Positions 8,062 to 17,402 are shown, counted from the stretch's first letter. The stretch is 64,000 bases of DNA from Lachnospiraceae bacterium (GCA_024690205.1 JAILCX010000021.1:1-64000), one strand, 5' to 3'. The notes: generated by a model from the sequence alone, not told the origin. Translations and numbers: made by a program.

Positions 8062-9495
8062 TTAAGATAGTAATTCCTTCAAAATGGCATTTACGGATGC
8101 AGGATCGGCTTTGCCCTGCATGGCTTTCATAGTCTGACCAACAAGGAAACCGAGAGCTTTTTCCTTGCCTCCCTTGTAATCGGCAACCGACTGGGGATTT
8201 TCATCTATCACTTTCTGAACCGTGGTACGAAGCGCGCCTTCGTCATTTACGGTCAAAAGGCCTTTTTCCTTAACATATTCTTCAGGATCAATATCTTCAA
8301 AGAACATTACCTCAAAGACTTCCTTGGCAACCGTTCCGTTTATGCTCTTTTTATCCTGAAGGGCAATGAGTTTTGCAAGTGACTCACTCTTAAACGTGAT
8401 ATCCTGAGGATCAAGTTCTTTTTCCTTAAGGATCCTCATGGTCTCACCCATAAGGTAATTCGATACCTTCTTGGGATCGGCACCGCATTTAACGGTCTCT
8501 TCAAAGATGTCTGCCATCTTCTTTGAGCCGGTTATTATATCCGTATCATACTCGGGAAGCTTGTATTCATCAATATATCTTTGCTTCTTTTCCTCACGGA
8601 ACTCGGGTTCTTTTGCCTTTATATCCGAGATGAACTCGTCCGAAATTGAAACCGGAACAAGGTCGGGATCGGGGAAATATCTGTAATCCTGGGCATCTTC
8701 CTTGGAACGCATCGCATAAGATTCGCCTGCATTGTCATCCCAGCGTCTTGTTTCCTGGACTACCTTTTCTCCTGATTCGATGATATCTATCTGGCGCTCG
8801 GTCTCTCCTTCTATTGCACGTCTTATTGCCTTAAAGGAGTTAAGGTTCTTCATCTCCGTACGGGTTCCGAACTCTTCCTGTCCCAAAGGTCTGACCGAAA
8901 GATTGACATCGGCTCTCATAGAGCCTTCCTGGAGTTTACAATCCGATGCACCGAGATACTGTATTATCATTCTGAGCTTTTCAAGATAAGCGATAACTTC
9001 GTCAGCACTCCTCATATCGGGCTCTGAAACGATCTCGATAAGCGGAACTCCCGAACGGTTATAATCGACATATGAGCAGTCGTCATACTCATCGTGGATG
9101 AGCTTTCCGGCATCCTCTTCCATATGGATCTCGTGGATCCTTACGCTCTTTTTGCCGTTTTCGGTCTCGATATCGACGTGTCCGTTCCTGCAGATGGGAA
9201 GGTATAACTGCGAAATCTGGTAATTCTGCGGGTTATCGGGATAGAAATAATTCTTTCTGTCAAACTTACAGTATCTGGTGATGTCACAGTTCGAAGCAAG
9301 TCCGACCGCTACGGCATATTCAAGCACCTGTTTGTTAAGAACAGGCAGTGAACCAGGCATTCCCGTACATACAGGACAAGTATGGGTATTGGGCTCTCCT
9401 CCGAATGCTGTCGAGCATCCGCAAAAGATCTTTGTTTTCGTAGCCAGTTCCACATGGACTTCAAGTCCGATGACTGTTTCGTATCCGTTAGGCAT
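8062..9495 (-). CDS. gatB: Asp-tRNA(Asn)/Glu-tRNA(Gln) amidotransferase subunit B
   Basis: This subunit of GatCAB binds the mischarged tRNA, activates the side-chain carboxylate with ATP and receives ammonia from GatA. About 477 residues is full length. The family start YETVIGLEVHVEL, the Cys-rich zinc segment FCGCSTAFG...TCPVCTGMPGSLP, and DYNRSGVPLIEIVSEPD are visible. The C-terminal helical plus YqeY-like tail ends in LVGQTMKAMQGKADP. The ATG at 9495 is chosen; an in-frame TTG at 9501 lies at better spacing from AAAGGA and overlaps the gatA stop, so the true start could be either. Confidence 0.96.
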   Translation of the reverse strand: MPNGYETVIGLEVHVELATKTKIFCGCSTAFGGEPNTHTCPVCTGMPGSLPVLNKQVLEYAVAVGLASNCDITRYCKFDRKNYFYPDNPQNYQISQLYLPICRNGHVDIETENGKKSVRIHEIHMEEDAGKLIHDEYDDCSYVDYNRSGVPLIEIVSEPDMRSADEVIAYLEKLRMIIQYLGASDCKLQEGSMRADVNLSVRPLGQEEFGTRTEMKNLNSFKAIRRAIEGETERQIDIIESGEKVVQETRRWDDNAGESYAMRSKEDAQDYRYFPDPDLVPVSISDEFISDIKAKEPEFREEKKQRYIDEYKLPEYDTDIITGSKKMADIFEETVKCGADPKKVSNYLMGETMRILKEKELDPQDITFKSESLAKLIALQDKKSINGTVAKEVFEVMFFEDIDPEEYVKEKGLLTVNDEGALRTTVQKVIDENPQSVADYKGGKEKALGFLVGQTMKAMQGKADPASVNAILKELLS

Positions 9496-9497
9496 GA

Positions 9498-10970
9498 TCA
9501 ATCACCGTCCTTTCCGCCGAAATTTTTATGATAGCAGCCGCCAGCACACTCATAGGCATATGCGGCTCTTATAAGGGCTTTTTCATTAAAGCAATCGCCG
9601 ATAAGCTGTAATCCTATCGGGAGGTTATCCTTGCCGGTTCCGCAGGGAACGCTCATTCCCGGAAGTCCTGCAAGATTAACCGATATAGTGTAAATATCCG
9701 AAAGATACATGGCGATCGGATCCGAGAGGCTCTCACCAAGCTTTGGAGCTGTTGTGGGAGCAACAGGTCCGATGATGATGTCATACTTTGAAAATGCTTC
9801 ATCAAAGGCCTTTTTTATAAGTGCTTTTACTTTAAGAGCTTTTAAATAGTATGCATCGTAATATCCCGAACTCAATACGAAAGAACCGAGCATGATCCTT
9901 CGCTTAACTTCGTCTCCGAAGCCTTCGGAACGGGTCTTCTTGTACATGTTATGTAAACCATTGTATTCTTCCGTCCTGTATCCGTATTTGATACCGTCAA
10001 AACGTTCAAGGTTAGAAGATGCCTCGGCTGCAGCGATCGTATAATATGTAGGGATCGCATAATCGACAAGGCTTAAGTCAAACTCTTCAACGACCGCACC
10101 CTTTTCCTTAAGGACATCAACTGCCTTTAACACGGCATCCCTTACTTCATCGTCAAGGCCTTCCTTAAAGTAATCCCTGGGAATACCTATCTTCATACCC
10201 TTAACATCATCAACAAGGGCTTTTGTAAAATCATTATCGTCTCTTTTAACGGATGTTGAATCCTTGGGGTCGTGCGAACATATGACTTCCATGATTGCAG
10301 CACAGTCCGATACGTCCTTGCAAAGAGGTCCGATCTGGTCCAGGGATGATCCGTATGCAATAAGTCCGTATCTTGATACCCTGCCGTATGTAGGCTTCAT
10401 GCCGACAACACCGCAATATGATGCAGGTTGTCTTATCGATCCGCCGGTATCCGATCCCAGTGCAAAGAAGCATTCATCCGCAGCAACGGCACTGGCCGAT
10501 CCGCCTGAAGAACCTCCGGGAACATGCTCGGGGTTTCTCGGGTTTTTGGTAGGTCCGAAGTGGCTGGTTTCCGTGGTCGAACCCATGGCAAATTCATCCA
10601 TGTTGGTCTTTCCGATTATGACCGCACCTGCATTTTTAAGATTTATCACCGCTTCGGACGAAAAGGTTGGAACAAAGTTATAAAGGATCTTTGAAGCACA
10701 GGTGGTAAGAAGACCTTCCGTGCAGATATTATCCTTTATTGCTACGGGAACACCCGCCAAAGGCCCGGTGATTGTTCCGTTATCTATCTTTTCCTGAACA
10801 TCCGCTGCCTCTTTTAAGGCTCCCTCTTCATCGACCGTTATATAACAGTTAAATGTTCCGTCACTTTCCTTTATCCTTGAAAGGACGGCCTTTACCGCAT
10901 CTTCAACGGTATATTTTTTTTCTTTAATGGCAGCTGAAAGTTCCAGCGCCGTAAGATAAAGAATACTCAT
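9498..10970 (-). CDS. gatA: Asp-tRNA(Asn)/Glu-tRNA(Gln) amidotransferase subunit A
   Basis: An amidase-signature enzyme of 490 residues that frees ammonia from glutamine for transamidation of Glu-tRNA(Gln) or Asp-tRNA(Asn). The Ser-cisSer-Lys triad is visible: Lys in VPVAIKDNIC, the cis-Ser in GGSSGGSASAVAA, and the nucleophile Ser in GSDTGGSIRQPA. It lies in the usual gatC-gatA-gatB order, starting 9 bases after gatC behind AAGGAAG. Full length. Confidence 0.97.
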   Translation of the reverse strand: MSILYLTALELSAAIKEKKYTVEDAVKAVLSRIKESDGTFNCYITVDEEGALKEAADVQEKIDNGTITGPLAGVPVAIKDNICTEGLLTTCASKILYNFVPTFSSEAVINLKNAGAVIIGKTNMDEFAMGSTTETSHFGPTKNPRNPEHVPGGSSGGSASAVAADECFFALGSDTGGSIRQPASYCGVVGMKPTYGRVSRYGLIAYGSSLDQIGPLCKDVSDCAAIMEVICSHDPKDSTSVKRDDNDFTKALVDDVKGMKIGIPRDYFKEGLDDEVRDAVLKAVDVLKEKGAVVEEFDLSLVDYAIPTYYTIAAAEASSNLERFDGIKYGYRTEEYNGLHNMYKKTRSEGFGDEVKRRIMLGSFVLSSGYYDAYYLKALKVKALIKKAFDEAFSKYDIIIGPVAPTTAPKLGESLSDPIAMYLSDIYTISVNLAGLPGMSVPCGTGKDNLPIGLQLIGDCFNEKALIRAAYAYECAGGCYHKNFGGKDGD

Positions 10971-10979
10971 ATATCTTCC

Positions 10980-11273
10980 TTAATCAAAGGTTTTCGGGAC
11001 TTCAAACATCCCGTCTTTTTCGCCGGGAGCGTTTTTTAAGATGTTTTCACGGTCATCGCCGTTAGTCACGACATCCTCTCTCCAGACATTTTTTACATCA
11101 AAAACATGGCTCATGGGCTCAATACCGTCAGTATCAAGTTCACCGAGCTTGTCTATATAATCGAGCATGCTTCCCATGTCTCTTTTTGCTGCTTCCTTCT
11201 GGGCTTCGTTAAGCTCCAGTTTGGCAAGTATGCCGACATATTCTATTGTTTCATCGGAAATGATGTTAGCCAT
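10980..11273 (-). CDS. gatC: Asp-tRNA(Asn)/Glu-tRNA(Gln) amidotransferase subunit C
   Basis: A small subunit of 97 residues that wraps between GatA and GatB to stabilise the complex. It has the family layout: an N-terminal helix ([14 protein letters not shown]), a middle [21 protein letters not shown] segment, and a C-terminal stretch containing [17 protein letters not shown]. It starts 12 bases after the symporter stop, so the symporter and gatCAB may share a transcript. Confidence 0.95.
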   Translation of the reverse strand: MANIISDETIEYVGILAKLELNEAQKEAAKRDMGSMLDYIDKLGELDTDGIEPMSHVFDVKNVWREDVVTNGDDRENILKNAPGEKDGMFEVPKTFD

Positions 11274-11285
11274 CCGTAAAACCTC

Positions 11286-12827
11286 TTATTCTGCGCCTTC
11301 CTTAACGAGGGCTGCGTGTTCCTTCTGTACATTGGGATCAAATGAAAGCATGGGCTCGATATCAAGACCCTTTATCTTTCTGTCCACATAGTTCTTTGTA
11401 AGCTTAATAACGAGCGGAGTCATTGAAAGCACACCCAGAAGGTTGGGGATCATCATAAGTCCGTTAAATGTGTCTGATATATCCCATGCAAGCGAAGAAG
11501 TAAGTACCGCACCCGAGATCATCATAAGAACAAAGATCACCTTGTAGACCTTAACTCCCTTAACACCGAAAAGATACTCAACTGCTTTTGATCCGTAATG
11601 TGACCATCCCATAACCGTCGTGAATGCAAAGAGCAGTACTGCTACAGCTACAAACCACTCGCCGGCTTTACCGAAGGTCTGCCCGAATGTCTGAGCTACC
11701 AATGTTGCATCGTTAACTCCTTCTGCGGCAAGACCGGTGCTAAGGTCAATATAGCCTGATGAAAGAACAACGATAGCCGTCATGGTGCAGACGATGATGG
11801 TATCGGCAAACACCTCGAAGATTCCCCACATGCCCTGCTTGACAGGCTCTTTAACATTTGAGTTTGAGTGAACCATGACCGAAGAACCAAGACCGGCTTC
11901 GTTTGAGAAGATTCCTCTCTTACATCCGTTCTTTACAGGTCCGTCAAGGATCATCTTGATAACGGAACCTGAAACACCGCCGGCTACGGCTCTGGGAATA
12001 AATGCAAACTTGAAGATTGCTCCGAAGATTGCTCCGATGCTTGTGATGTGAATGAACATGATAACAAGCGAGCCTAAAACATATACTACAGCCATGAAAG
12101 GAACTACTCTTTCAGCAAATGAAGCAATTCTCTGAAGTCCTCCGAGGATGATGAATCCGCCAACGAGCATGAGGACAAATCCTATGATCCAGTTGACTAT
12201 TGAAACACCGCCGAGCTGCGGAGCGCTTATATTTCCGAAGAAAGCCGATTCGATATTAAGGGTGATCTTGTTGATCTGTCCCATATTACCGATTCCGAAT
12301 GAAGCAAGCATGGCAAAGATACTGAAAATAACAGCAAGTACCTTACCGACGGTCTTAAATCCCTTATATGATCCGAGTCCGTCCTGGAGGTAGTACATTG
12401 CACCGCCCGACCATTCGTTTTCGGAATTCTTGCGGCGGAAGTAGATACCGAGTATGTTTTCGGAGTAGTTGGTCATCATTCCGAGGAATGCTGCAACCCA
12501 CATCCAGAAAACGGCACCGGGTCCGCCTATGCAAATAGCTGCGGCAACACCGGCGATATTACCTGTTCCTATTGTAGCTGCAAGAGCAGTACAAAGTGCC
12601 TGGAACTGCGAAACCGCACCTTCGTCTTTGTTATGTCTTGTGTTCTTGTGAAAAACCGAACCTATTGTCTTTCCCCACCAGTGCTTAAGATGTGAGATCT
12701 GGAAGCACTTGGTGATAACGGTACAAATAAGTCCCGTACCGAGCAGCAGGATGATTGCAAACCATCCCCATGCAAATCCGTTAACTACATCATTGACGGT
12801 TGCAACACTGTTCAAAAAATTTTCCAT
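11286..12827 (-). CDS. Alanine (or glycine):cation symporter, AGCS family
   Basis: A polytopic membrane protein of 513 residues with about ten to eleven hydrophobic segments. The AGCS signatures are clear: LAATIGTGNIAGVAAAI, the GPGAVFWMWVAAFLGM segment, and FSNEAGLGSSVMVHS. The family takes up alanine or glycine with sodium ions or protons across the cytoplasmic membrane. The ATG at 12827 lies 7 bases from a strong GGGGAG ribosome-binding site; an ATG two codons upstream would be only one base from it. A good promoter lies about 85 bases upstream. The exact substrate cannot be read from sequence. Confidence 0.92.
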   Translation of the reverse strand: MENFLNSVATVNDVVNGFAWGWFAIILLLGTGLICTVITKCFQISHLKHWWGKTIGSVFHKNTRHNKDEGAVSQFQALCTALAATIGTGNIAGVAAAICIGGPGAVFWMWVAAFLGMMTNYSENILGIYFRRKNSENEWSGGAMYYLQDGLGSYKGFKTVGKVLAVIFSIFAMLASFGIGNMGQINKITLNIESAFFGNISAPQLGGVSIVNWIIGFVLMLVGGFIILGGLQRIASFAERVVPFMAVVYVLGSLVIMFIHITSIGAIFGAIFKFAFIPRAVAGGVSGSVIKMILDGPVKNGCKRGIFSNEAGLGSSVMVHSNSNVKEPVKQGMWGIFEVFADTIIVCTMTAIVVLSSGYIDLSTGLAAEGVNDATLVAQTFGQTFGKAGEWFVAVAVLLFAFTTVMGWSHYGSKAVEYLFGVKGVKVYKVIFVLMMISGAVLTSSLAWDISDTFNGLMMIPNLLGVLSMTPLVIKLTKNYVDRKIKGLDIEPMLSFDPNVQKEHAALVKEGAE

Positions 12828-12860
12828 AATCATTCTCCCCTGAAAAAAAGTATGAGCCTC

Positions 12861-12876
12861 GCATAGTTTTCTATGC
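12861..12876. promoter_or_regulatory. Small perfect dyad in the symporter leader
   Basis: A perfect 6-base inverted repeat, GCATAG-tttt-CTATGC, lies in the leader between the predicted transcription start (about 12904) and the symporter start. It could be a small hairpin or an operator half-site pair. There is no U-tract, so it is not a terminator. Confidence 0.4.
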
Positions 12877-12910
12877 AGTTACACCTTTTCCATTGTGTCC
12901 ATAAGTGATG

Positions 12911-12939
12911 ATTTTAGCATATTTTAAGGCTTTTCACAA
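12911..12939 (-). promoter_or_regulatory. Promoter of the symporter-gatCAB train
   Basis: On the minus strand TTGTGA and TAAAAT are 17 bases apart, with an extended -10 (TGC before TAAAAT). Predicted transcription start is near 12904. No hairpin terminator is visible between it and the convergently oriented end of the preceding lipoprotein gene at 12951. Confidence 0.65.
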
Positions 12940-12950
12940 GTTACCGGGCC

Positions 12951-14030
12951 TTATTGCTCTGTAATATTGGCATTTTCCTTGATGAACTCCATCGTCTTCA
13001 CGATAAGAAGGTACTCTTTGTATGCCTCGATATCCCCAAGATTCTGCTTGTATTCTTCCGGTGTGATATCCGCATTGTTTTCTGTTATCATCTTTTGAAT
13101 ATCAGCATCGACATCCGCATCCGATACGGTTATCCCTTCCTTTTGGGCGATCGCTCCGAACACTATGTAGTTAGGAATAAGGTTCTCGTTAACAAATGTC
13201 TTAAGCTCTGTTTCGTAGTTTGCATCGCTGACACCGTAGTAGTATGATGCCACCAATCCGGGCTCGACACCTGATTGCGCTGCTGTTTCCTTTATCTCAT
13301 CGACCATGGTCGTATAAATTCGATCCGTAAATCCTGAGGGTGCTCCGTTTACCGTAGAGCTGGCCAATATCTGGTCCGTCAGCGACTGCTCTATCGTGTT
13401 TTTTCTTTCGGACTCATAAGAATCGGAAATGGTCTTTCTTACATCTTCTTTGAATTCTTCAACGGTGTTAAGTCCGTTACCCAAAGACTTTACGTACTCA
13501 TCGTTAAGTTCCGGAACGACCGCTTCCTTGATGGAATTTAATTTAACGGTAAAGACAACATCCGCACCTGCAAGTTCTTCCGATGTGTAATTATCGGGAA
13601 ATTTCAGATCAAGATCCTTGGTTTCACCGACCTTCATTCCGACAACTCCGTCTTCAAAGCCGTCTATAAAGGTTTTTGATCCCAAAGTAAGATCGAATCC
13701 TTCCGCAGATCCTCCGTCAAAGACCACTCCTTCTTTTTTGCCGACGTAATCGATGTTTGCAACATCGCCGTTCTTGGCAACATCCCTGCCTGAAATTTCC
13801 TTATACTCGGTGCTTGCAGACATAAGATAATCGATGTAATCCTGAACCTGCTCGTCCGTTACTTCACGCTTTTCAACAGTAACGCCGATCCCCTTGTACT
13901 CTCCGAGGGTAACGTATTTTCCGGCATCAAAGTCCTTTAAATACTTCATATCCTCTTCTTTTTTGCCGCATCCCGAAAGAATGGCCGCAAAAAGGACGCC
14001 TGTAATGGCTAAAACAGTAAATTTTTTCAT
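12951..14030 (-). CDS. Lipoprotein with FKBP/trigger-factor-like peptidyl-prolyl isomerase domain
   Basis: The protein has 359 residues. A lipoprotein signal peptide ends at the lipobox LSGC with Cys21, so it should be tethered outside the membrane. Residues of about 90-180 are an FKBP-type domain as in trigger factor (NIDYVGKKEGVVFDGGSAEG, then IDGFEDGVVGMKVGETKDL). A long alpha-helical region follows (about 190-355), resembling the trigger-factor C-terminal chaperone arms. The ribosome-binding-site-like N-terminal domain of trigger factor is missing, as expected for a secreted relative. It likely folds exported proteins at the membrane surface. It starts behind a strong GGAGGAG site, downstream of the GGDEF gene. 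Confidence 0.82.
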   Translation of the reverse strand: MKKFTVLAITGVLFAAILSGCGKKEEDMKYLKDFDAGKYVTLGEYKGIGVTVEKREVTDEQVQDYIDYLMSASTEYKEISGRDVAKNGDVANIDYVGKKEGVVFDGGSAEGFDLTLGSKTFIDGFEDGVVGMKVGETKDLDLKFPDNYTSEELAGADVVFTVKLNSIKEAVVPELNDEYVKSLGNGLNTVEEFKEDVRKTISDSYESERKNTIEQSLTDQILASSTVNGAPSGFTDRIYTTMVDEIKETAAQSGVEPGLVASYYYGVSDANYETELKTFVNENLIPNYIVFGAIAQKEGITVSDADVDADIQKMITENNADITPEEYKQNLGDIEAYKEYLLIVKTMEFIKENANITEQ

Positions 14031-14060
14031 ATTTATCTCCTCCCGGTGTGTTTCACCGTA

Positions 14061-15230
14061 TTATCTTCTTTTTTCCTTTAATTCTTTCTTGTTCTCGTAC
14101 ATCTTCTGATCGGCTCTTTCAAATACGGAGTCGAATCCGGTATCGGTTCCCTTTTTGTAGGTATCCATTCCGGAGGCGATCACCACGCCATCACATCTTA
14201 GATTGTTATCAATCTTTGCGTTAAATGATTCCAACAGGATATTTCTGTTTTCATAGTCTTCGCCCTCAAGAAAAGCAACGAATTCATCCCCGCCCACGCG
14301 GTAGATCGGGGAATGTTTGAAAGTGCTGCATATGAGGCGGCTGGATCTTTGGATATACCGGTCTCCGGCCTCATGCCCCTGAGTGTCATTTACCGTTTTT
14401 AAGTCATTTATATCAAAGACCACTATTCCGAAATCGCCCATTTCATTGTCTTTTATGAGTTCTTCAAAGATCGCTTTATTTTCAAGATAAGCTCTGTGGT
14501 TTTTAACATGCGTCAGGGAGTCTATATAAGCCAGTCTCCTTACTGAACCCAGCTGCCTGTCTCGTTCTTCCTTTTCGTCAACCTCAACAAACGTATGGAT
14601 AATTGATGTTGCGATAAGGCATCCGACCGCATAGAAGGGCAAAAATTCATCCATGGTCTGAAGGATGATAAAAATGGTCATTACCACTCCCGAAAGGCCC
14701 ACTGCCCTGTGATGGAGCTTATCCTTTCTTTCAACTCTGAAAGACCTTATGAGCGTATAGCTGGCAGTTGCGGTAAATAAGACGACCTGAAGCCCGAGCA
14801 TGATATATCTGGCATTTCCGGGCACATACTTTTTGTCCTTTTCGAAATGAAATACGATCGGGATAAAGAAATTAATGACAAGAGCCAGTATCTGGAAAGC
14901 AAATATGGCTCCGCCAAAATATACGAAGGCCTTGCTGATCAAGCTTCTCTGATCGAGGAAAGCAACGATATATCTCATCCACAGAAAAACGGTAAGACCC
15001 ATGGATGCAAAGAAGAATACCGTATCAATATATGCAAGCGGGATGATCCCAAGCTCGTAGAATATTCCCCAAAAGATATCGGCAACATAATAGACCATGA
15101 GACCGATAAGGAATATCCTGTACCTTGAGTGCACTTCGGAGCGTTCTTCCAAAGGGAGCTTTTTTATGTCTCCGAAATTGATGATTATATGAATGACAAG
15201 AGCCAGCATTCCAAAACTGGAATAATGCAT
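14061..15230 (-). CDS. Membrane diguanylate cyclase (GGDEF)
   Basis: The protein has about 389 residues. The N-terminal 200 residues carry six to seven hydrophobic segments, a membrane sensor module without a recognised name. The C-terminal GGDEF domain (about 220-385) contains LTHVKNHRAYLE, VVFDINDLKTVND and an intact VGGDEF near residue 313, so it should make c-di-GMP from GTP. The RxxD product-inhibition site five residues before GGDEF is absent, so feedback inhibition at that site is unlikely. The ATG at 15230 is 8 bases from GGGAG; a TTG one codon earlier is rejected. It lies in line with the CYTH gene upstream and the lipoprotein downstream. Confidence 0.88.
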   Translation of the reverse strand: MHYSSFGMLALVIHIIINFGDIKKLPLEERSEVHSRYRIFLIGLMVYYVADIFWGIFYELGIIPLAYIDTVFFFASMGLTVFLWMRYIVAFLDQRSLISKAFVYFGGAIFAFQILALVINFFIPIVFHFEKDKKYVPGNARYIMLGLQVVLFTATASYTLIRSFRVERKDKLHHRAVGLSGVVMTIFIILQTMDEFLPFYAVGCLIATSIIHTFVEVDEKEERDRQLGSVRRLAYIDSLTHVKNHRAYLENKAIFEELIKDNEMGDFGIVVFDINDLKTVNDTQGHEAGDRYIQRSSRLICSTFKHSPIYRVGGDEFVAFLEGEDYENRNILLESFNAKIDNNLRCDGVVIASGMDTYKKGTDTGFDSVFERADQKMYENKKELKEKRR

Positions 15231-15262
15231 CAATCTTACTCCCGTATCCTTAAGTCATGTTG

Positions 15263-15739
15263 TCATATCTTTACCGATGAAAGATATGAATTATAGTATC
15301 TCCTGTCGGATGAAACATCTTCTCCCAGCCAATCGGGCTTTTCAAAAGCATTTGCTTCTTCAAGGGATGAAAACTCGACCTCGCAAAGGACCAAAGGTTC
15401 AAAAGGCGGCGCAAACACGTCTATTTCAGCCGTAAGATCCCTGCCGTTTTTCTCTTTTCCGGCGGGTACAAGGTATCGTTTCTTTGTGATGATGTTTCCG
15501 TCAGCTTTTTTTACAAGCTTTTCGTACGCCTGCTTAGTCAAAGGCAGATTGTACTCTTCGCGTGATATATTATCCTTACTTTTTGATTTGTATGTAAGAT
15601 AGTATTCATCGTCCTCTTTGCGGACGCGTACCGTGGGTTCGGTGCAAAGATACCCCTGCTCCAGTTCCTTATAAGGAAACCTGTCAAGTTCGGGCATTTG
15701 CTTTATCAGAAATTTGCGTTCGATTTCAACATTTTCCAT
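15263..15739 (-). CDS. CYTH domain protein (triphosphate tunnel family)
   Basis: A 158-residue CYTH protein. The family signature EIERKFLI opens the protein, followed by basic and acidic strand motifs (TVRVRKEDDEYYLTYKSKS, EIDVFAPPFEPLVLCEVEF) that line the triphosphate-binding tunnel. Bacterial members are mostly inorganic triphosphatases, some adenylate cyclases; the reaction here is not determined. The ATG at 15739 lies 8 bases from AAAGGA. A GTG eight codons upstream abuts its own Shine-Dalgarno-like sequence and is less likely. It is the first gene of the group with the GGDEF protein and lipoprotein. Confidence 0.85.
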   Translation of the reverse strand: MENVEIERKFLIKQMPELDRFPYKELEQGYLCTEPTVRVRKEDDEYYLTYKSKSKDNISREEYNLPLTKQAYEKLVKKADGNIITKKRYLVPAGKEKNGRDLTAEIDVFAPPFEPLVLCEVEFSSLEEANAFEKPDWLGEDVSSDRRYYNSYLSSVKI

Positions 15740-15775
15740 ATCCGTGATCCTTTTTTCAATCACCTTTCACAATAA

Positions 15776-15806
15776 CATAAAAACCGCAACCTCTCAAGTT
15801 GCGGTC
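15776..15806 (-). terminator. Rho-independent terminator after malQ
   Basis: On the minus strand an 8-base stem ACCGCAAC/GTTGCGGT with a 7-base loop is followed by a short T run (TTTT). It lies 32 bases past the malQ stop and separates malQ from the CYTH gene. Confidence 0.75.
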
Positions 15807-15837
15807 TTTAGAAAAATGCCATTTTACGGTCAGTCCG

Positions 15838-17364
15838 TCAGAATTTTGACTTGCCTTTACTTTTTTGTGTAGGGATCCTGTGGAAAGTGTACGCCATATC
15901 AAACATTTTTTCCGCAAGTTCCTTACTCAGCATGCCCTCGGTAAGTCTCCACTTCCAGTTGTTTCCGAGCGTCGAGGGAGAATTGATCTTTGCTTCATTA
16001 CCGAGTCCCAGATAGTCCTGTATCGGGAATATCGCTGTGTCAGAAACGGTAGACATGCCTGTCCTTATATAATTCCAGGCTATATCCTTATTTCCCTTAA
16101 AGTTCATGTATTTTCTTATGTATTCACGGTCCTTCGGCCCGAGTTCATACTTAAACCAGTCCGTGATCGTATCATTATCGTGAGTTCCGGTATATACCAC
16201 GCTGTTTTTTTCGTAAGTAAAAGGTGCGTGCTCGGAAATGGCATCGGTCTCAAATCCGTAAAGCATGATCTTCATCCCGGGATAGCCGCACTTTTTGATG
16301 AGCCGGCGCACGGGAGGAGTGATAAATCCAAGGTCTTCGGCAATTATCTCTTTATCCTTGAACTTCTCTTTAACAACCCTGAAAAGATCCCAGCCGGGTC
16401 CCTTTATCCATTTGCCTCTGCGGGCGTTTTTATCGCCGTAGGGAATGCTGTAATAATCTTCAAATCCCCTGAAATGATCGATCCTTACTATGTCATAGAG
16501 GTCAAAGCACTGCTTAAAGCGCCTTATCCACCATTCATAGCCCGTCTTTTTATGGTATTCCCAGTCATATAAGGGATTTCCCCATAACTGTCCATCCTCT
16601 GAAAAATAATCTGGAGGGCAGCCGGCTACGGAAGTCGGATATCCTTTGGAATCGAGCTTAAAAAGCTTGGGATCGGCCCAGGTATCGGCGCTGTCCAAAG
16701 CAACATAGATCGGAATGTCGCCTATTATCTTTATACCCTTTGAGTTTGCATATTTTTTGAGCTTTTTCCACTGCGTGTAGAAAAGATACTGCTGGAACTC
16801 ATAAAACTCTATTTCCTTGGCACACTTTTGAGTCCATTTTAAAAGAGCGTCTTTTTTTCTTAATCTGATATCCTCATCCCACTCAAGGTAGCTGACTGAT
16901 CCGTTTGCATCCTTTATCGCCATATAGGTTGCATAGTTAACAAGCCACCTTTTATTTTTGGCAACGTACTTTATAAAGTCGGGATCTTTTGCGATATTGC
17001 TGTTTTCATAAGCCTTTTTAAGGACCTTGAACCTTGAGTTGTATATCTTTTCGTAATCAACATAAGAAGGGTTGCCGGGTGCTTTGTCTCCCCAGTTAAA
17101 CTTGGTGATATCCTTTTTTGCAAGCCAGCCTCTATTAACAAGATCGTCAAGATCTATAAAGTAGGGGTTGCCTGCAAATGTCGAAAACGCCTGATAAGGA
17201 GAATCGCCGTAGCTTGTAGGCCCGAGAGGCAGTATCTGCCAATAGGTCTGTCCGGCCTCCTTTAAAAAGTCAATAAACGCGTATGCTTCTTTGCTAAAGC
17301 TCCCTATTCCGTAATTGCCCGGCAGAGAAAATACCGGGAGTAAAACTCCGCATGCTCTTTCCAT
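15838..17364 (-). CDS. malQ: 4-alpha-glucanotransferase (amylomaltase, GH77)
   Basis: An amylomaltase of 508 residues, full length. It transfers alpha-1,4-glucan chains between malto-oligosaccharides and frees glucose, allowing use of maltodextrins or glycogen in the cytoplasm. GH77 hallmarks are GVLLPVFSLPGNYGIGSF at the start, SPYQAFSTFAGNPYFID, the nucleophile Asp in VRIDHFRGFEDYY, the acid/base Glu in IIAEDLGFI, and the third carboxylate in THDNDTITDWF. It starts behind AGGAGA. Its promoter contains a LacI-type palindrome, and a terminator follows, so it looks like a single-gene unit under sugar control. Confidence 0.96.
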   Translation of the reverse strand: MERACGVLLPVFSLPGNYGIGSFSKEAYAFIDFLKEAGQTYWQILPLGPTSYGDSPYQAFSTFAGNPYFIDLDDLVNRGWLAKKDITKFNWGDKAPGNPSYVDYEKIYNSRFKVLKKAYENSNIAKDPDFIKYVAKNKRWLVNYATYMAIKDANGSVSYLEWDEDIRLRKKDALLKWTQKCAKEIEFYEFQQYLFYTQWKKLKKYANSKGIKIIGDIPIYVALDSADTWADPKLFKLDSKGYPTSVAGCPPDYFSEDGQLWGNPLYDWEYHKKTGYEWWIRRFKQCFDLYDIVRIDHFRGFEDYYSIPYGDKNARRGKWIKGPGWDLFRVVKEKFKDKEIIAEDLGFITPPVRRLIKKCGYPGMKIMLYGFETDAISEHAPFTYEKNSVVYTGTHDNDTITDWFKYELGPKDREYIRKYMNFKGNKDIAWNYIRTGMSTVSDTAIFPIQDYLGLGNEAKINSPSTLGNNWKWRLTEGMLSKELAEKMFDMAYTFHRIPTQKSKGKSKF

Positions 17365-17384
17365 ATCGTCTCCTAATAATGAGA

Positions 17385-17402
17385 TAAACTAAATTCAGTT
17401 TA
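17385..17402. promoter_or_regulatory. Second dyad at the malQ transcription start
   Basis: The inverted repeat TAAACT-aaattc-AGTTTA has 6-base arms and a 6-base centre. It overlaps the predicted malQ -10 box and transcription start. It may be a second operator or a leader hairpin. Confidence 0.4.

Noticed and set aside
12828..12950. Possible riboswitch upstream of the amino-acid symporter
   Set aside because: A glycine-type riboswitch would fit the gene, but none of its conserved blocks are present; only a small dyad and a promoter are seen.
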